From Bacteroidales bacterium (lineage in GTDB: Bacteria; Bacteroidota; Bacteroidia; Bacteroidales; Bacteroidaceae): 12,981 nt of DNA. Below are positions 1-6,789 of this stretch, piece after piece; position 1 is the stretch's first letter; every line of letters begins with the position of its first letter. A model generated the notes under the pieces. The model was not told where the DNA came from, made no database searches, and worked only from the letters and a program-made list of their open reading frames with translations. The position numbers and the translations under genes are program-made. The stretch is from contig SFEK01000052.1 in the NCBI GenBank assembly GCA_004557285.1, positions 1 through 12,981 of the forward strand, in the 5' to 3' direction.

Positions 1-175
1 AAATATATATTTTTTAATTATTTATAGAAGAGCGAGAGGTTTCATTATTAACGCATGTTCTGACTGTCCGTCTGTCCGTCCGTCACGCTATACCTTAGTT
101 GATAAAATTGAACCGCCAAGAAAATAATAGCTAATTATACTTAAAACTAAGCCAGTTTATTCAGAAAAATGTTAA
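1..175. other. AT-rich intergenic stretch at the window edge
   Basis: No coding sequence is recognisable here. The stretch is AT-rich and contains the degenerate tetranucleotide tract at 64-84, listed separately. The missing N-terminal part of the SLOG gene that follows was looked for here in all three plus frames and not found; an in-frame TAA at 173-175 closes the reading frame immediately before the remnant. Confidence 0.6.
64..84 (+). repeat. degenerate (YGTC)5 tetranucleotide tract, left arm
   Basis: Five consecutive units of the form TGTC or CGTC follow a leading C. The tract is close to the reverse complement of the pure AGAC tract at 571-596: over 21 positions the two arms differ at three, all C/T changes. 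In a transcript of the minus strand those three positions would be G-U wobbles, so the two arms could still pair along their whole length. Confidence 0.7.
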
Positions 176-490
176 TTGATTTTGACAAAAAAAACGTTAC
201 TTTTGCCCCCGATAAATCACAGCCGTGGGCTAACTATCATATTGTCAGGCCTTGCCAAAGGCGCAGACACCCATGCTGTAAAATACGCCGACGAGCAAAA
301 TTTTCAATGTCTTGGATATACCGCAGATTGGGGGCAGTTCGGCAAATCAGTCGGCATCAGGCGCAATACGCAGATGGCTGATAATGCAGATGCTTTGATC
401 GCGTTTTGGGATGGCTCGTCTCGAGGCACAAAAAATATGATTGAGCAGGCGCAAGCTAAGGGGTTACAAATTCGCATTATAAAATACTGA
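176..490 (+). pseudogene. SLOG-family (YspA/DprA-like, DUF2493-type) nucleotide-binding protein, N-terminally truncated remnant
   Basis: The 104-residue frame carries the hallmarks of the small SLOG/YspA family, predicted to bind nucleotides or nucleotide-derived ligands. The glycine-rich SGLAKGAD loop lies at residues 24-31, RRN at 62-64, and the conserved block ALIAFWDGSSRGTKNMI at 73-89, with a normal C-terminal strand ending KY. The first beta strand with its GSR-type loop, expected at the N-terminus of such proteins (usually about 120-140 residues), is absent. The only possible start in frame is TTG at 176, directly after an in-frame TAA, with no ribosome-binding sequence visible. An ATG at 169 opens a different frame that loses the conserved core, so a past frameshift near 176-245 is possible. 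Family membership is fairly secure; calling it a decayed gene rather than a short functional variant is inference. It sits between two inverted tetranucleotide tracts. Confidence 0.6.
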
Positions 491-570
491 TATGATCCCA
501 TACAACGACTATACAAAACATTTGTTTGGCACAAAACTTGACCCACCGCAATTTTTTAAATATTGGATTT

Positions 571-596
571 AGACAGACAGACAGACAGACAGACAG
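571..596 (+). repeat. (AGAC)6.5 microsatellite
   Basis: A perfect tetranucleotide tract of 26 bp (AGAC repeated six and a half times), followed by AAAA. It lies in the noncoding gap between the SLOG remnant and the terminator, and in inverted orientation to the degenerate tract at 64-84. Perfect tracts of this kind are prone to slippage, but none of the neighbouring reading frames runs through it, so any effect would be on transcription or RNA structure rather than on frame. Confidence 0.9.
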
Positions 597-627
597 AAAA
601 TTTTATCATATATTGTCGCACATATAA

Positions 628-661
628 GGAGGGGGTATGCTCACCCCCTCCCCTTTTTTTT
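628..661 (+). terminator. rho-independent terminator, plus orientation
   Basis: A perfect 9-bp GC-rich stem (GGAGGGGGT at 628-636 with ACCCCCTCC at 643-651) and a 6-nt loop ATGCTC are followed by CC and a run of eight T. In the plus direction this is a textbook intrinsic terminator, placed to end transcription from the SLOG remnant side. The sensor-regulator gene ends on the minus strand only about 12 bp away. Read that way the hairpin is followed by TTATATG rather than a T-run, so it would act at best weakly for that gene. Confidence 0.85.
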
Positions 662-672
662 CCTTCAACTGC

Positions 673-2907
673 TCAATGTTCGTTGCGCATCTCTCCAGGG
701 CTCATCCCATATTCTTCCTTGTAGCATTTGGCAAAATACGAGGGGGCACTGAAGCCTGTCTCGTAGGCTATCTCGGAGATGCTTCGGTCTGTGGTGCGCA
801 GCAGCTGGCTGGCTCTCTCCAAGCGCGACTTGCGCAGCAATTCTACGGGCGACATGCCTGTGAGCGACTTGGTCTTTCGGTAGAGTTGCACACGGCTCAT
901 GCCTATCTCCTCGCCAATACGCTCGACATTGAAATCTGAATCGGAAAGATGGCTCTGGATGATGCTGCGCAATTTTTCTACAAAGGTGTTCACCTCGGCT
1001 ACCTCAGCCAAGGGCACGCCACTCTTGTCGGCCAGCTGCTGGGCTTTGGTGTCTTCGGTCGTGGGCTGGGCGGTTGACACGCTCTGGGCAAAGATGCGGC
1101 GCAACATCTCTCGCTGCTGCAACAGGTTCTGTATGCGTGCCAGCAAGACAGGGGTGCTGAAGGGCTTGGTGAGATAGGCATCGGCTCCATGGGCATATCC
1201 CTGGGCGCGCTGCTCTTCAAGAGTGCGGGCGGTGAGCATCAGCACAGGGATGTGGCCAGTCACGGCATCGGCCTTCACCTTGCGGCACATGGCCAGGCCA
1301 TCCATCACAGGCATCATCACGTCGCTCACGATGAGGTCGGGCACGGTGCGCCGGGCTTCGTCCAACCCCTGCTGCCCGTCGGCTGCCTCAACGATGTCGT
1401 AGCTGTTTTTAAGCATGGTGCGCAGCAGGGCGCGTATCTCTGCATTGTCATCTACCACCAACAGCGTGGGTCTGGCACCCTGGGCGGCGGGCACTGCTGT
1501 CTCCTCATCCTTGGGCCATTCGGCATCAAGCGTCATCGATTCGTTGTCCTGACAAGGTTCGGTGACATACTTGATGTCGAGTATCTCATTCACCAAAGCA
1601 GTCAATTTGGCCAGGTTGCGGTGCATCATCTCAACCATCTCACGACTTTCTCCTTGAATGTTTTCATCGGCATACAGTTTCTCGGCCGGTCCTGAGATAA
1701 GGGTTAGCGGCGTGCGCAACTTGTGACCCACATTGGTAAACGTCAGCAGGCGTGAATCGGCCATGTCTTCCAGTTGCTTGTAGAGGGTCTCCAATTCGTT
1801 GTTGCGGTTCTGCAATTCGTCACTCAACTTGGCCTTGCCCAAATAGGCACGGTAGGTGAGAATGATCAGGACAATCACGATAACAAGGAAAAGGACAAAC
1901 ACCACGATGATGAGTTGCTGGGTGTTGACTTTGGTAAAATAGACATCGAGTTTGGTCTTGAGATGGTCTATTTCGTCGCTGATACGGCTCTGCTCCCTAT
2001 ACTGCAGGAGTAGGATGTCGGCATTGGCCTTATCGACCACTGCCGACTGCAGTGTGTTGATGCGCTTGTAAGGCCTGCCTTCAAGGATGTTGAGCGCAAG
2101 TTTCATCAGTTCCACACCGTGGGTGGGATATATATAAGAGGCCGTCATGATGCCCTTCTGCACCAACTCTATACCGCCGCCCTTGGCAGGCAAAGCATCT
2201 ACGCCGTAATACTTGATGTGGGTCATGCCATGAGCAAGAGCCACCTGGCGCGCTCCCATAGCCAAACGGTCGTTATGACCGAAAACGCAATCCACATGAC
2301 TGGTGTGCCTTAAAATGTCGTTCATCGCCTTGACGCCGCTCTGCTGTGTCCAGTCGCCCAAAGCCGACGATACGACCTTGATGCCGGGATAGGCCTTGAG
2401 AGCATCGGCAAAGCCGCGGTGACGCTCTATGGCAGGCGACGAACCAACAAGACCCGTGATTTCGGCCACCACTCCCCTGCCCTGCATCTGCTTGGCAATA
2501 AGCTCGCCCATGGTCTTGCCCACCTTGTAGTTGTCGGCACCCATAAAAGCGGTGTATTTTTCGCTGTTGGTGCGGCGGTCGAACAATATCACCGGGATGC
2601 CCTTGTCGTAGGCTTTGTCGATGACCTCAGACAATGTGGTGGCCTTGTTGGGAGCCACAATAAGGATATCCACGCCCTCGTTGATGAAATCGTTGATGTG
2701 CTTGGCTTGCAGTTTGTCATCATCGTCGGCCGAGCGTATCTGCAAGTCGATATTGTCGTTGGAATAGTTGCCGATGGCCAATTCGCGATTCTGCTTATGA
2801 CGCCATATATCTTCACTGCACTGAGATACACCCACCTTATAAGTCTTGTTGTTAGAGGTGCATCCTGCAAGCCACAGGGTGAAGAACAATATCAATAGGT
2901 ATTTCAT
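673..2907 (-). CDS. hybrid sensor/response regulator with periplasmic sugar-binding domain and AraC output, lacking the HATPase domain
   Basis: This 744-residue protein resembles the hybrid two-component regulators of Bacteroidetes. The domains, in order, are a signal peptide with a lipobox (LAGC, Cys16); a type-1 periplasmic sugar-binding domain of the ribose-binding/LacI kind at about 24-305; one transmembrane helix at 331-351; a coiled coil at about 358-384; a HisKA helix pair with His395 in GHKLRTPLTLI; a receiver at about 481-597 (acidic pair Asp486/Asp487, phospho-acceptor Asp529, Thr559, Lys581); and an AraC helix-turn-helix domain at about 645-740. The kinase ATPase domain expected between HisKA and receiver is absent: only about 35 residues separate them. 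The residue after the phospho-acceptor His is Lys instead of the usual Glu. The start at 2907 was chosen over an in-frame ATG at 2985 because it begins the signal peptide and lies 35 nt downstream of a good -7 box. The ligand is probably a sugar; galactose is a guess from the locus to the right. Confidence 0.88.
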   Translation of the reverse strand: MKYLLILFFTLWLAGCTSNNKTYKVGVSQCSEDIWRHKQNRELAIGNYSNDNIDLQIRSADDDDKLQAKHINDFINEGVDILIVAPNKATTLSEVIDKAYDKGIPVILFDRRTNSEKYTAFMGADNYKVGKTMGELIAKQMQGRGVVAEITGLVGSSPAIERHRGFADALKAYPGIKVVSSALGDWTQQSGVKAMNDILRHTSHVDCVFGHNDRLAMGARQVALAHGMTHIKYYGVDALPAKGGGIELVQKGIMTASYIYPTHGVELMKLALNILEGRPYKRINTLQSAVVDKANADILLLQYREQSRISDEIDHLKTKLDVYFTKVNTQQLIIVVFVLFLVIVIVLIILTYRAYLGKAKLSDELQNRNNELETLYKQLEDMADSRLLTFTNVGHKLRTPLTLISGPAEKLYADENIQGESREMVEMMHRNLAKLTALVNEILDIKYVTEPCQDNESMTLDAEWPKDEETAVPAAQGARPTLLVVDDNAEIRALLRTMLKNSYDIVEAADGQQGLDEARRTVPDLIVSDVMMPVMDGLAMCRKVKADAVTGHIPVLMLTARTLEEQRAQGYAHGADAYLTKPFSTPVLLARIQNLLQQREMLRRIFAQSVSTAQPTTEDTKAQQLADKSGVPLAEVAEVNTFVEKLRSIIQSHLSDSDFNVERIGEEIGMSRVQLYRKTKSLTGMSPVELLRKSRLERASQLLRTTDRSISEIAYETGFSAPSYFAKCYKEEYGMSPGEMRNEH

Positions 2908-2942
2908 AGTGTAAAAAGGTATGTAAATGTTATTTTTATTTA

Positions 2943-2973
2943 CAAAAGTACAACTTTCAAATGAAAACACCAA
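2943..2973 (-). promoter_or_regulatory. Bacteroidetes-type promoter of the sensor-regulator gene
   Basis: Read on the minus strand, TTGG (2973-2970) is followed after 19 bp by TACTTTTG (2950-2943), a perfect match to the TAnnTTTG -7 consensus. The -7 box ends 35 nt before the ATG at 2907. Two other promoters in this window (8117-8148 and 10519-10551) have nearly the same -7-to-ATG distance, which supports both the promoter and the start choice. Confidence 0.6.
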
Positions 2974-3019
2974 CGATAATGCCACAAATTATCATCTGTT
3001 AACATCTACAATGCATCTA

Positions 3020-3040
3020 GGTAATTAATAGAACCCACCA
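3020..3040 (+). repeat. 21-bp intergenic repeat, copy 1
   Basis: This segment matches 5538-5558 at 19 of 21 positions, including the unbroken 14-mer AATAGAACCCACCA at 3027-3040. Copy 1 lies between the divergent sensor-regulator and ABC-F genes, about 60 bp upstream of the ABC-F -7 box. No function is known to me. Confidence 0.6.
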
Positions 3041-3076
3041 TGTAAGACCAAGAAATGGCATTTTCATGAAGAATAA

Positions 3077-3108
3077 TTGGCGTATGTCAAAGTTTTTCAG
3101 TAACTTTG
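3077..3108 (+). promoter_or_regulatory. Bacteroidetes-type promoter of the ABC-F gene
   Basis: TTGG at 3077-3080, a 20-bp spacer and TAACTTTG at 3101-3108 fit the -33/-7 pattern. It implies a leader of roughly 85 nt before the ATG at 3201, and it rules out the in-frame ATG at 3066, which lies upstream of the promoter. Confidence 0.6.
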
Positions 3109-3200
3109 CACGCCAAAAACGCAGGGACTTGATACAAAGGACTAACGCTCTCCCTGATACACAAGCAGTAATCACATATAATATAATAAGGTTAAAGGAA

Positions 3201-4814
3201 ATGATAACAGTCACAAATCTTGCCATCCAATTCGGCAAAAGAGTGCTTTACAAAGATGTAAACATCAAGTTCACCCAAGGTAACATTTACGGTGTCATCG
3301 GTGCCAATGGCGCAGGCAAGTCAACGCTGCTTAAAGCCATCAGCGGCGAACTGGAGCCCAACAAGGGCAGCGTGGAACTGGGTCCCGGGGAACGCCTGTC
3401 GGTGCTGGACCAGGATCACTTCAAATATGATGAATACAGCGTGATGGACACCGTGCTCATGGGACACCAACCATTGTGGGAGAACATGAAAGAGAGAGAG
3501 GCTCTCTACATGAAAGAGGACTTCAATGACGAGGATGGCAACCGTGTGGCAGAACTGGAGGAGAAATTTGCCGAAATGGACGGATGGAACGCTGAAAGCG
3601 ATGCCGCCCAGATGCTCTCGAACTTAGGCATCAAGGAACACCTGCACAGCAAGCAGATGAGCGAACTCTCGAACAATGAAAAGGTGAGGGTGATGCTGGC
3701 CAAGGCGCTGTTTGGCAATCCCGACAACCTGCTGCTCGACGAGCCTACCAACGACCTGGACCTCGACACAGTGCAATGGTTGGAGGAATATCTGAGCAAC
3801 GTGGAGCAAACGGTATTAGTGGTGAGCCACGACCGACACTTTCTCGATGCCGTGAGCACACAAACAGTGGATATCGACTTCGGCAAGGTGACCGTGTTCT
3901 CGGGCAACTACTCGTTCTGGTATGAAAGTTCGCAGCTCGCTCTGAGACAGGCACAGAACCAACGACAGAAGGCTGAGGAAAAACGCAAAGAACTGGAAGA
4001 GTTCATACGCCGATTTTCTGCCAACGTGGCCAAGAGCAAGCAGACAACAAGCCGCAAAAAGATGCTTGCCAAATTGAATGTGGAAGAAATCAGACCTTCG
4101 TCACGCAAATATCCCGGCATCATCTTCCAGATGGAACGTGAACCGGGCAACCAAATTCTTGAAGTGGAGGGACTCAAGGCGGTGGATGCCGACGGCACCG
4201 TGCTCTTTGACAACGTGAACTTCAACATCGAGAAAGGACAGAAAGTTGTCTTTCTCAGCCACAACCCCAAAGCCATGACCGCCCTCTTTGAAATCATCAA
4301 CGGCAACCGCAAGGCTGAGGCTGGCACGTTCAAATGGGGAGTGACTATCACTACGGCTTATCTTCCCCTCGACAACACTGATTTCTTCAAGAGCGAAATG
4401 AACTTGGTTGACTGGCTCAGCCAGTTTGGCACAGGCAACGAGGTGGTGATGAAGGGTTTCCTCGGAAGAATGTTGTTCAGCGGTGAAGAAGTGCTCAAAA
4501 AGGTCAACGTGCTTAGCGGTGGTGAGAAAATGCGCTGCATGATTGCCAGAATGCAGCTCAAGAATGCCAACTGCCTGATACTCGACACGCCAACCAACCA
4601 CCTCGACCTGGAAAGCATTCAGGCATTCAACAACAATTTAGTGGGATTCAAGGGCAACATCCTGTTCAGCAGCCACGACCACGAATTTATCCAGACTGTG
4701 GCCGACCGCATCATAGAACTGACACCCAAAGGCACCATCGACAAACTGATGCAATATGATGACTATATCTATGATGAGCAACTGAAGGAGCAACGAAACA
4801 AAATGTATGAATAA
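3201..4814 (+). CDS. ABC-F family ATPase (YbiT-like), with one degenerate ATP site
   Basis: This soluble 537-residue protein has two ABC ATPase domains and no membrane segment. Length and sequence are close to E. coli YbiT, so it belongs to the ABC-F family that acts on ribosomes. Domain 1 has an intact Walker A (GANGAGKS, 34-41) and Walker B with catalytic glutamate (LLLDEPTN, Glu181), but its signature is LSNNEK (156-161) instead of LSGGEK. A charged linker follows at about 235-325 (FIRRFSANVAKSKQ region). Domain 2 keeps a good signature, LSGGEK (438-443). Its Walker A position reads LSHNPKAMT (352-360) with no GKS/T, and its Walker B reads LILDTPTN with Thr463 where the catalytic glutamate should be. 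The start at 3201 gives the family-typical N-terminus MITVTNLAIQFG and follows AAAGGAA. The gene is followed, after 97 bp, by grpE. Substrate and ribosomal role are inferred from the family only. Confidence 0.9.
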   Translation: MITVTNLAIQFGKRVLYKDVNIKFTQGNIYGVIGANGAGKSTLLKAISGELEPNKGSVELGPGERLSVLDQDHFKYDEYSVMDTVLMGHQPLWENMKEREALYMKEDFNDEDGNRVAELEEKFAEMDGWNAESDAAQMLSNLGIKEHLHSKQMSELSNNEKVRVMLAKALFGNPDNLLLDEPTNDLDLDTVQWLEEYLSNVEQTVLVVSHDRHFLDAVSTQTVDIDFGKVTVFSGNYSFWYESSQLALRQAQNQRQKAEEKRKELEEFIRRFSANVAKSKQTTSRKKMLAKLNVEEIRPSSRKYPGIIFQMEREPGNQILEVEGLKAVDADGTVLFDNVNFNIEKGQKVVFLSHNPKAMTALFEIINGNRKAEAGTFKWGVTITTAYLPLDNTDFFKSEMNLVDWLSQFGTGNEVVMKGFLGRMLFSGEEVLKKVNVLSGGEKMRCMIARMQLKNANCLILDTPTNHLDLESIQAFNNNLVGFKGNILFSSHDHEFIQTVADRIIELTPKGTIDKLMQYDDYIYDEQLKEQRNKMYE

Positions 4815-4911
4815 TTGTCAGTGGTAATACATGTTGGCAAGGTTTTTGTATGGCAAGTTCAAAAAGAAAATATTGCACCATAAGACATTGAACAATCACA
4901 AAACGACAAAC

Positions 4912-5517
4912 ATGGATAAAATGAACGACAAGGAAGAAAAAATGAAGAACGCCGCACAGGCGGAAAATACAGATATCGACGAGAAGGACGGATGTGAGGC
5001 CTGCGCCAATGAAGAGACAAAGGCTGAAAACGCCCAGGAGAACGAAGGAGACCAGGAAGAAGAACTGAGTGCTCTCGACAAGGCTCTCGCTGAGATCGAA
5101 AAGTTGAAAGACCAATACCTGCGCTCGGTAGCCGAATTTGACAACTACCGCAAACGCACCATCAAAGAGAAGGCTGAGCTGATACTCAACGGCTCGGAAA
5201 AGGCTCTGCAGGCATTGCTGCCCATCATCGACGACATGGAGCGCGCACTTGAAAATGCAGACAAGACGGATGACCCACAGGTGCTGAAAGAGGGCATGGA
5301 ACTGATCTATCAGAAAACCAACAAGATGATGGAAGGTCTCGGTGTGAAGAAAATCGACACCAAAGACGCTGATTTCAACACAGACTACCACGAGGCAGTG
5401 GCCATGGTGCCGGGCATGGGCGACGACAAAAAGGGCAAGGTGCTCGACTGCGTGCAGACCGGATACATGCTCAACGACAAGGTGCTGAGACATGCCAAAG
5501 TGGCTGTTGGACAATAA
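4912..5517 (+). CDS. grpE: nucleotide exchange factor GrpE
   Basis: GrpE releases ADP from the chaperone DnaK and works with DnaJ in the cytoplasm. The 201-residue product has an acidic, low-complexity N-terminus (about 1-60), a long helix (about 60-105) carrying FDNYRKRTIKEKAEL and ALLPIIDDMERAL, and the C-terminal beta domain with NTDYHEAVAMVPGMGDDKKG and the closing VLRHAKVAVGQ. All are standard for the family, as is the length. ATG at 4912 is preferred; the frame is open back to an ATG at 4831, but that extension is basic and unlike GrpE. ATG at 4921 is an equally plausible start. A TTTG at 4845-4848 with a poor -7 candidate near 4868-4878 could be a promoter of its own. No CIRCE element is visible upstream. 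dnaJ follows after 55 bp, so the two are probably co-transcribed. dnaK is not in the window. Confidence 0.95.
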   Translation: MDKMNDKEEKMKNAAQAENTDIDEKDGCEACANEETKAENAQENEGDQEEELSALDKALAEIEKLKDQYLRSVAEFDNYRKRTIKEKAELILNGSEKALQALLPIIDDMERALENADKTDDPQVLKEGMELIYQKTNKMMEGLGVKKIDTKDADFNTDYHEAVAMVPGMGDDKKGKVLDCVQTGYMLNDKVLRHAKVAVGQ

Positions 5518-5537
5518 GAAAATGTGAAACCTACGGT

Positions 5538-5558
5538 GGTCATCAATAGAACCCACCA
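5538..5558 (+). repeat. 21-bp intergenic repeat, copy 2
   Basis: This is the second copy of the element at 3020-3040, with 19 of 21 positions identical. It ends 14 bp before the dnaJ ATG, in the grpE-dnaJ gap. At this copy a short hairpin is possible between GGTGG (5535-5539) and CCACC (5553-5557); copy 1 lacks the left arm, so the hairpin is not a shared property. Confidence 0.6.
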
Positions 5559-5572
5559 CTAACATTATCATT

Positions 5573-6742
5573 ATGGCAAAAAGAGATTATTACGAGGTGC
5601 TTGGCGTGGGCAAAGACGCCTCTGAAGACGAAATCAAGAAGGCTTACCGAAAGATAGCCATCAAATATCACCCCGACCGAAATCCGGGCGACAAAGAAGC
5701 TGAAGACAAGTTCAAAGAGGCAGCTGAGGCATACGATGTGTTGCACGACCCGCAGAAGAGGCAGCAATACGACCAGTTTGGCTTCAACGGCCCTGCAGGC
5801 GGTGCCGGTGGCTTTGGCGGCTTCGGCGGCGGCGGTTTCAGCATGGACGACATCTTCTCGATGTTTGGCGATGTGTTTGGAGGTCATGGCGGTTTTGGCG
5901 GCTTCGGCGGTTTTGGCGGCGGTGGACAACGACGCCCTGCACAACATCGTGGCTCTGACTTGCGCCTGAAAGTGAGACTCTCTTTGCAGGATGTGGCCAC
6001 CGGTGTCACCAAGAAATTCAAGGTGAAGAAGGATGTGCAATGCAAGCATTGCCACGGAACAGGTGCGGAAAACGGCAGTGGCAAGGAAACCTGCCCCACA
6101 TGTCATGGCAGCGGTGTGGTGACCCGCACTACCCAAAGTTTGTTTGGCATGATGCAGACACAGAGCGTGTGCCCCACATGCGAAGGTGAGGGCAGCATCA
6201 TCAAGGACAAATGCCACGAATGTGGAGGCACTGGAGTGGTAAAAGGCGAAGAGGTGGTTGAAATCAACATTCCCGCCGGAGTGTCGGAGGGTATGGTGGT
6301 CAACGTGCAGGGCAAAGGCAATGCCGGCAGGCGCAACGGCATGACGGGCGACATACAGGTGTTTATCGAAGAAGAGCCCAACAGCACCTTCATCCGCGAC
6401 GACAACGACCTGATATACAACCTGCTGCTCGACTTCCCCACCGCAGCATTAGGAGGAAATGTTGAAATACCGACCATCAGCGGCGGCAAAGTGAGAATAA
6501 AAATCGAACCGGGCACGCAACCGGGCAAGGCACTGCGACTGCGGGGCAAAGGTCTGCCGCATGTGCAGGGCTACGGCACCGGCACGGGCGACATGGTGGT
6601 GAACATCAGCGTGTATGTGCCTAAAACACTGAGCCGAAGCGAGAAACAGGCACTTGAGGAAATGCAGAAAAGCGACAACTTCAAGGGAGACAATGCCACC
6701 AAGCAAACCATCTTCCAGAAGTTCAGAAACTATTTCAGCTAA
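5573..6742 (+). CDS. dnaJ: chaperone protein DnaJ
   Basis: DnaJ is the Hsp40 co-chaperone that delivers unfolded proteins to DnaK and stimulates its ATPase. The 389-residue protein is a complete type I DnaJ. Its J domain (1-70) carries the essential HPD at 33-35. A Gly/Phe-rich linker runs from about 75 to 125 with repeated GGFGGFGG. The zinc-binding domain has four CxxCxGxG motifs (CKHCHGTG, CPTCHGSG, CPTCEGEG, CHECGGTG), and the C-terminal peptide-binding domains end at NYFS. Start at 5573 is unambiguous (MAKRDYYEVLGV). It follows grpE by 55 bp and precedes folC by 47 bp on the same strand, so one transcript could carry all three. The Gly/Phe linker is encoded by imperfect GGC-rich DNA repeats between about 5800 and 5930, which explains the long open frames on the opposite strand there. 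Confidence 0.97.
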   Translation: MAKRDYYEVLGVGKDASEDEIKKAYRKIAIKYHPDRNPGDKEAEDKFKEAAEAYDVLHDPQKRQQYDQFGFNGPAGGAGGFGGFGGGGFSMDDIFSMFGDVFGGHGGFGGFGGFGGGGQRRPAQHRGSDLRLKVRLSLQDVATGVTKKFKVKKDVQCKHCHGTGAENGSGKETCPTCHGSGVVTRTTQSLFGMMQTQSVCPTCEGEGSIIKDKCHECGGTGVVKGEEVVEINIPAGVSEGMVVNVQGKGNAGRRNGMTGDIQVFIEEEPNSTFIRDDNDLIYNLLLDFPTAALGGNVEIPTISGGKVRIKIEPGTQPGKALRLRGKGLPHVQGYGTGTGDMVVNISVYVPKTLSRSEKQALEEMQKSDNFKGDNATKQTIFQKFRNYFS

Positions 6743-6778
6743 GCCATCGGCATTTTCCTAAAAAAACAACAGTTCAAC

Positions 6779-6784
6779 AGGAAG
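6779..6784 (+). promoter_or_regulatory. Shine-Dalgarno sequence of folC
   Basis: AGGAAG lies 5 bp before the ATG at 6790. It is the clearest purine-rich ribosome-binding site in the window; most genes here have none, as is usual in Bacteroidetes. It supports the chosen folC start. Confidence 0.55.
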
Positions 6785-6789
6785 AAATC

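Noticed and set aside
64..596. CRISPR array from the tetranucleotide tracts
   Set aside because: The units are 4 bp and contiguous, without spacers, and no cas gene is present.
637..939. Plus-strand open frame starting inside the terminator loop
   Set aside because: Its start lies in the hairpin loop and the frame is antisense to the AraC domain of the sensor-regulator.
2908..2985. 26-residue N-terminal extension of the sensor-regulator from an ATG at 2985
   Set aside because: It would put a non-hydrophobic stretch before the signal peptide, and it overlaps the promoter boxes at 2943-2973. The ATG at 2907 starts the signal peptide directly.
3066..3200. 45-residue N-terminal extension of the ABC-F protein from an ATG at 3066
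   Set aside because: It begins upstream of the promoter at 3077-3108 and has no similarity to ABC-F N-termini, which start at MITVTNLAIQFG (3201).
4711..5571. 286-codon open frame on the minus strand across grpE
   Set aside because: It is antisense to the end of the ABC-F gene and all of grpE, has a composition typical of codon-bias shadows (many His, Val, Phe), and shows no family motif.
4815..5572. CIRCE or other heat-shock operator near grpE and dnaJ
   Set aside because: Neither gap contains the TTAGCACTC / GAGTGCTAA inverted repeat or a near match.
5803..5930. GGC-rich imperfect repeats, considered as a repeat element
   Set aside because: They encode the Gly/Phe linker expected in every type I DnaJ.
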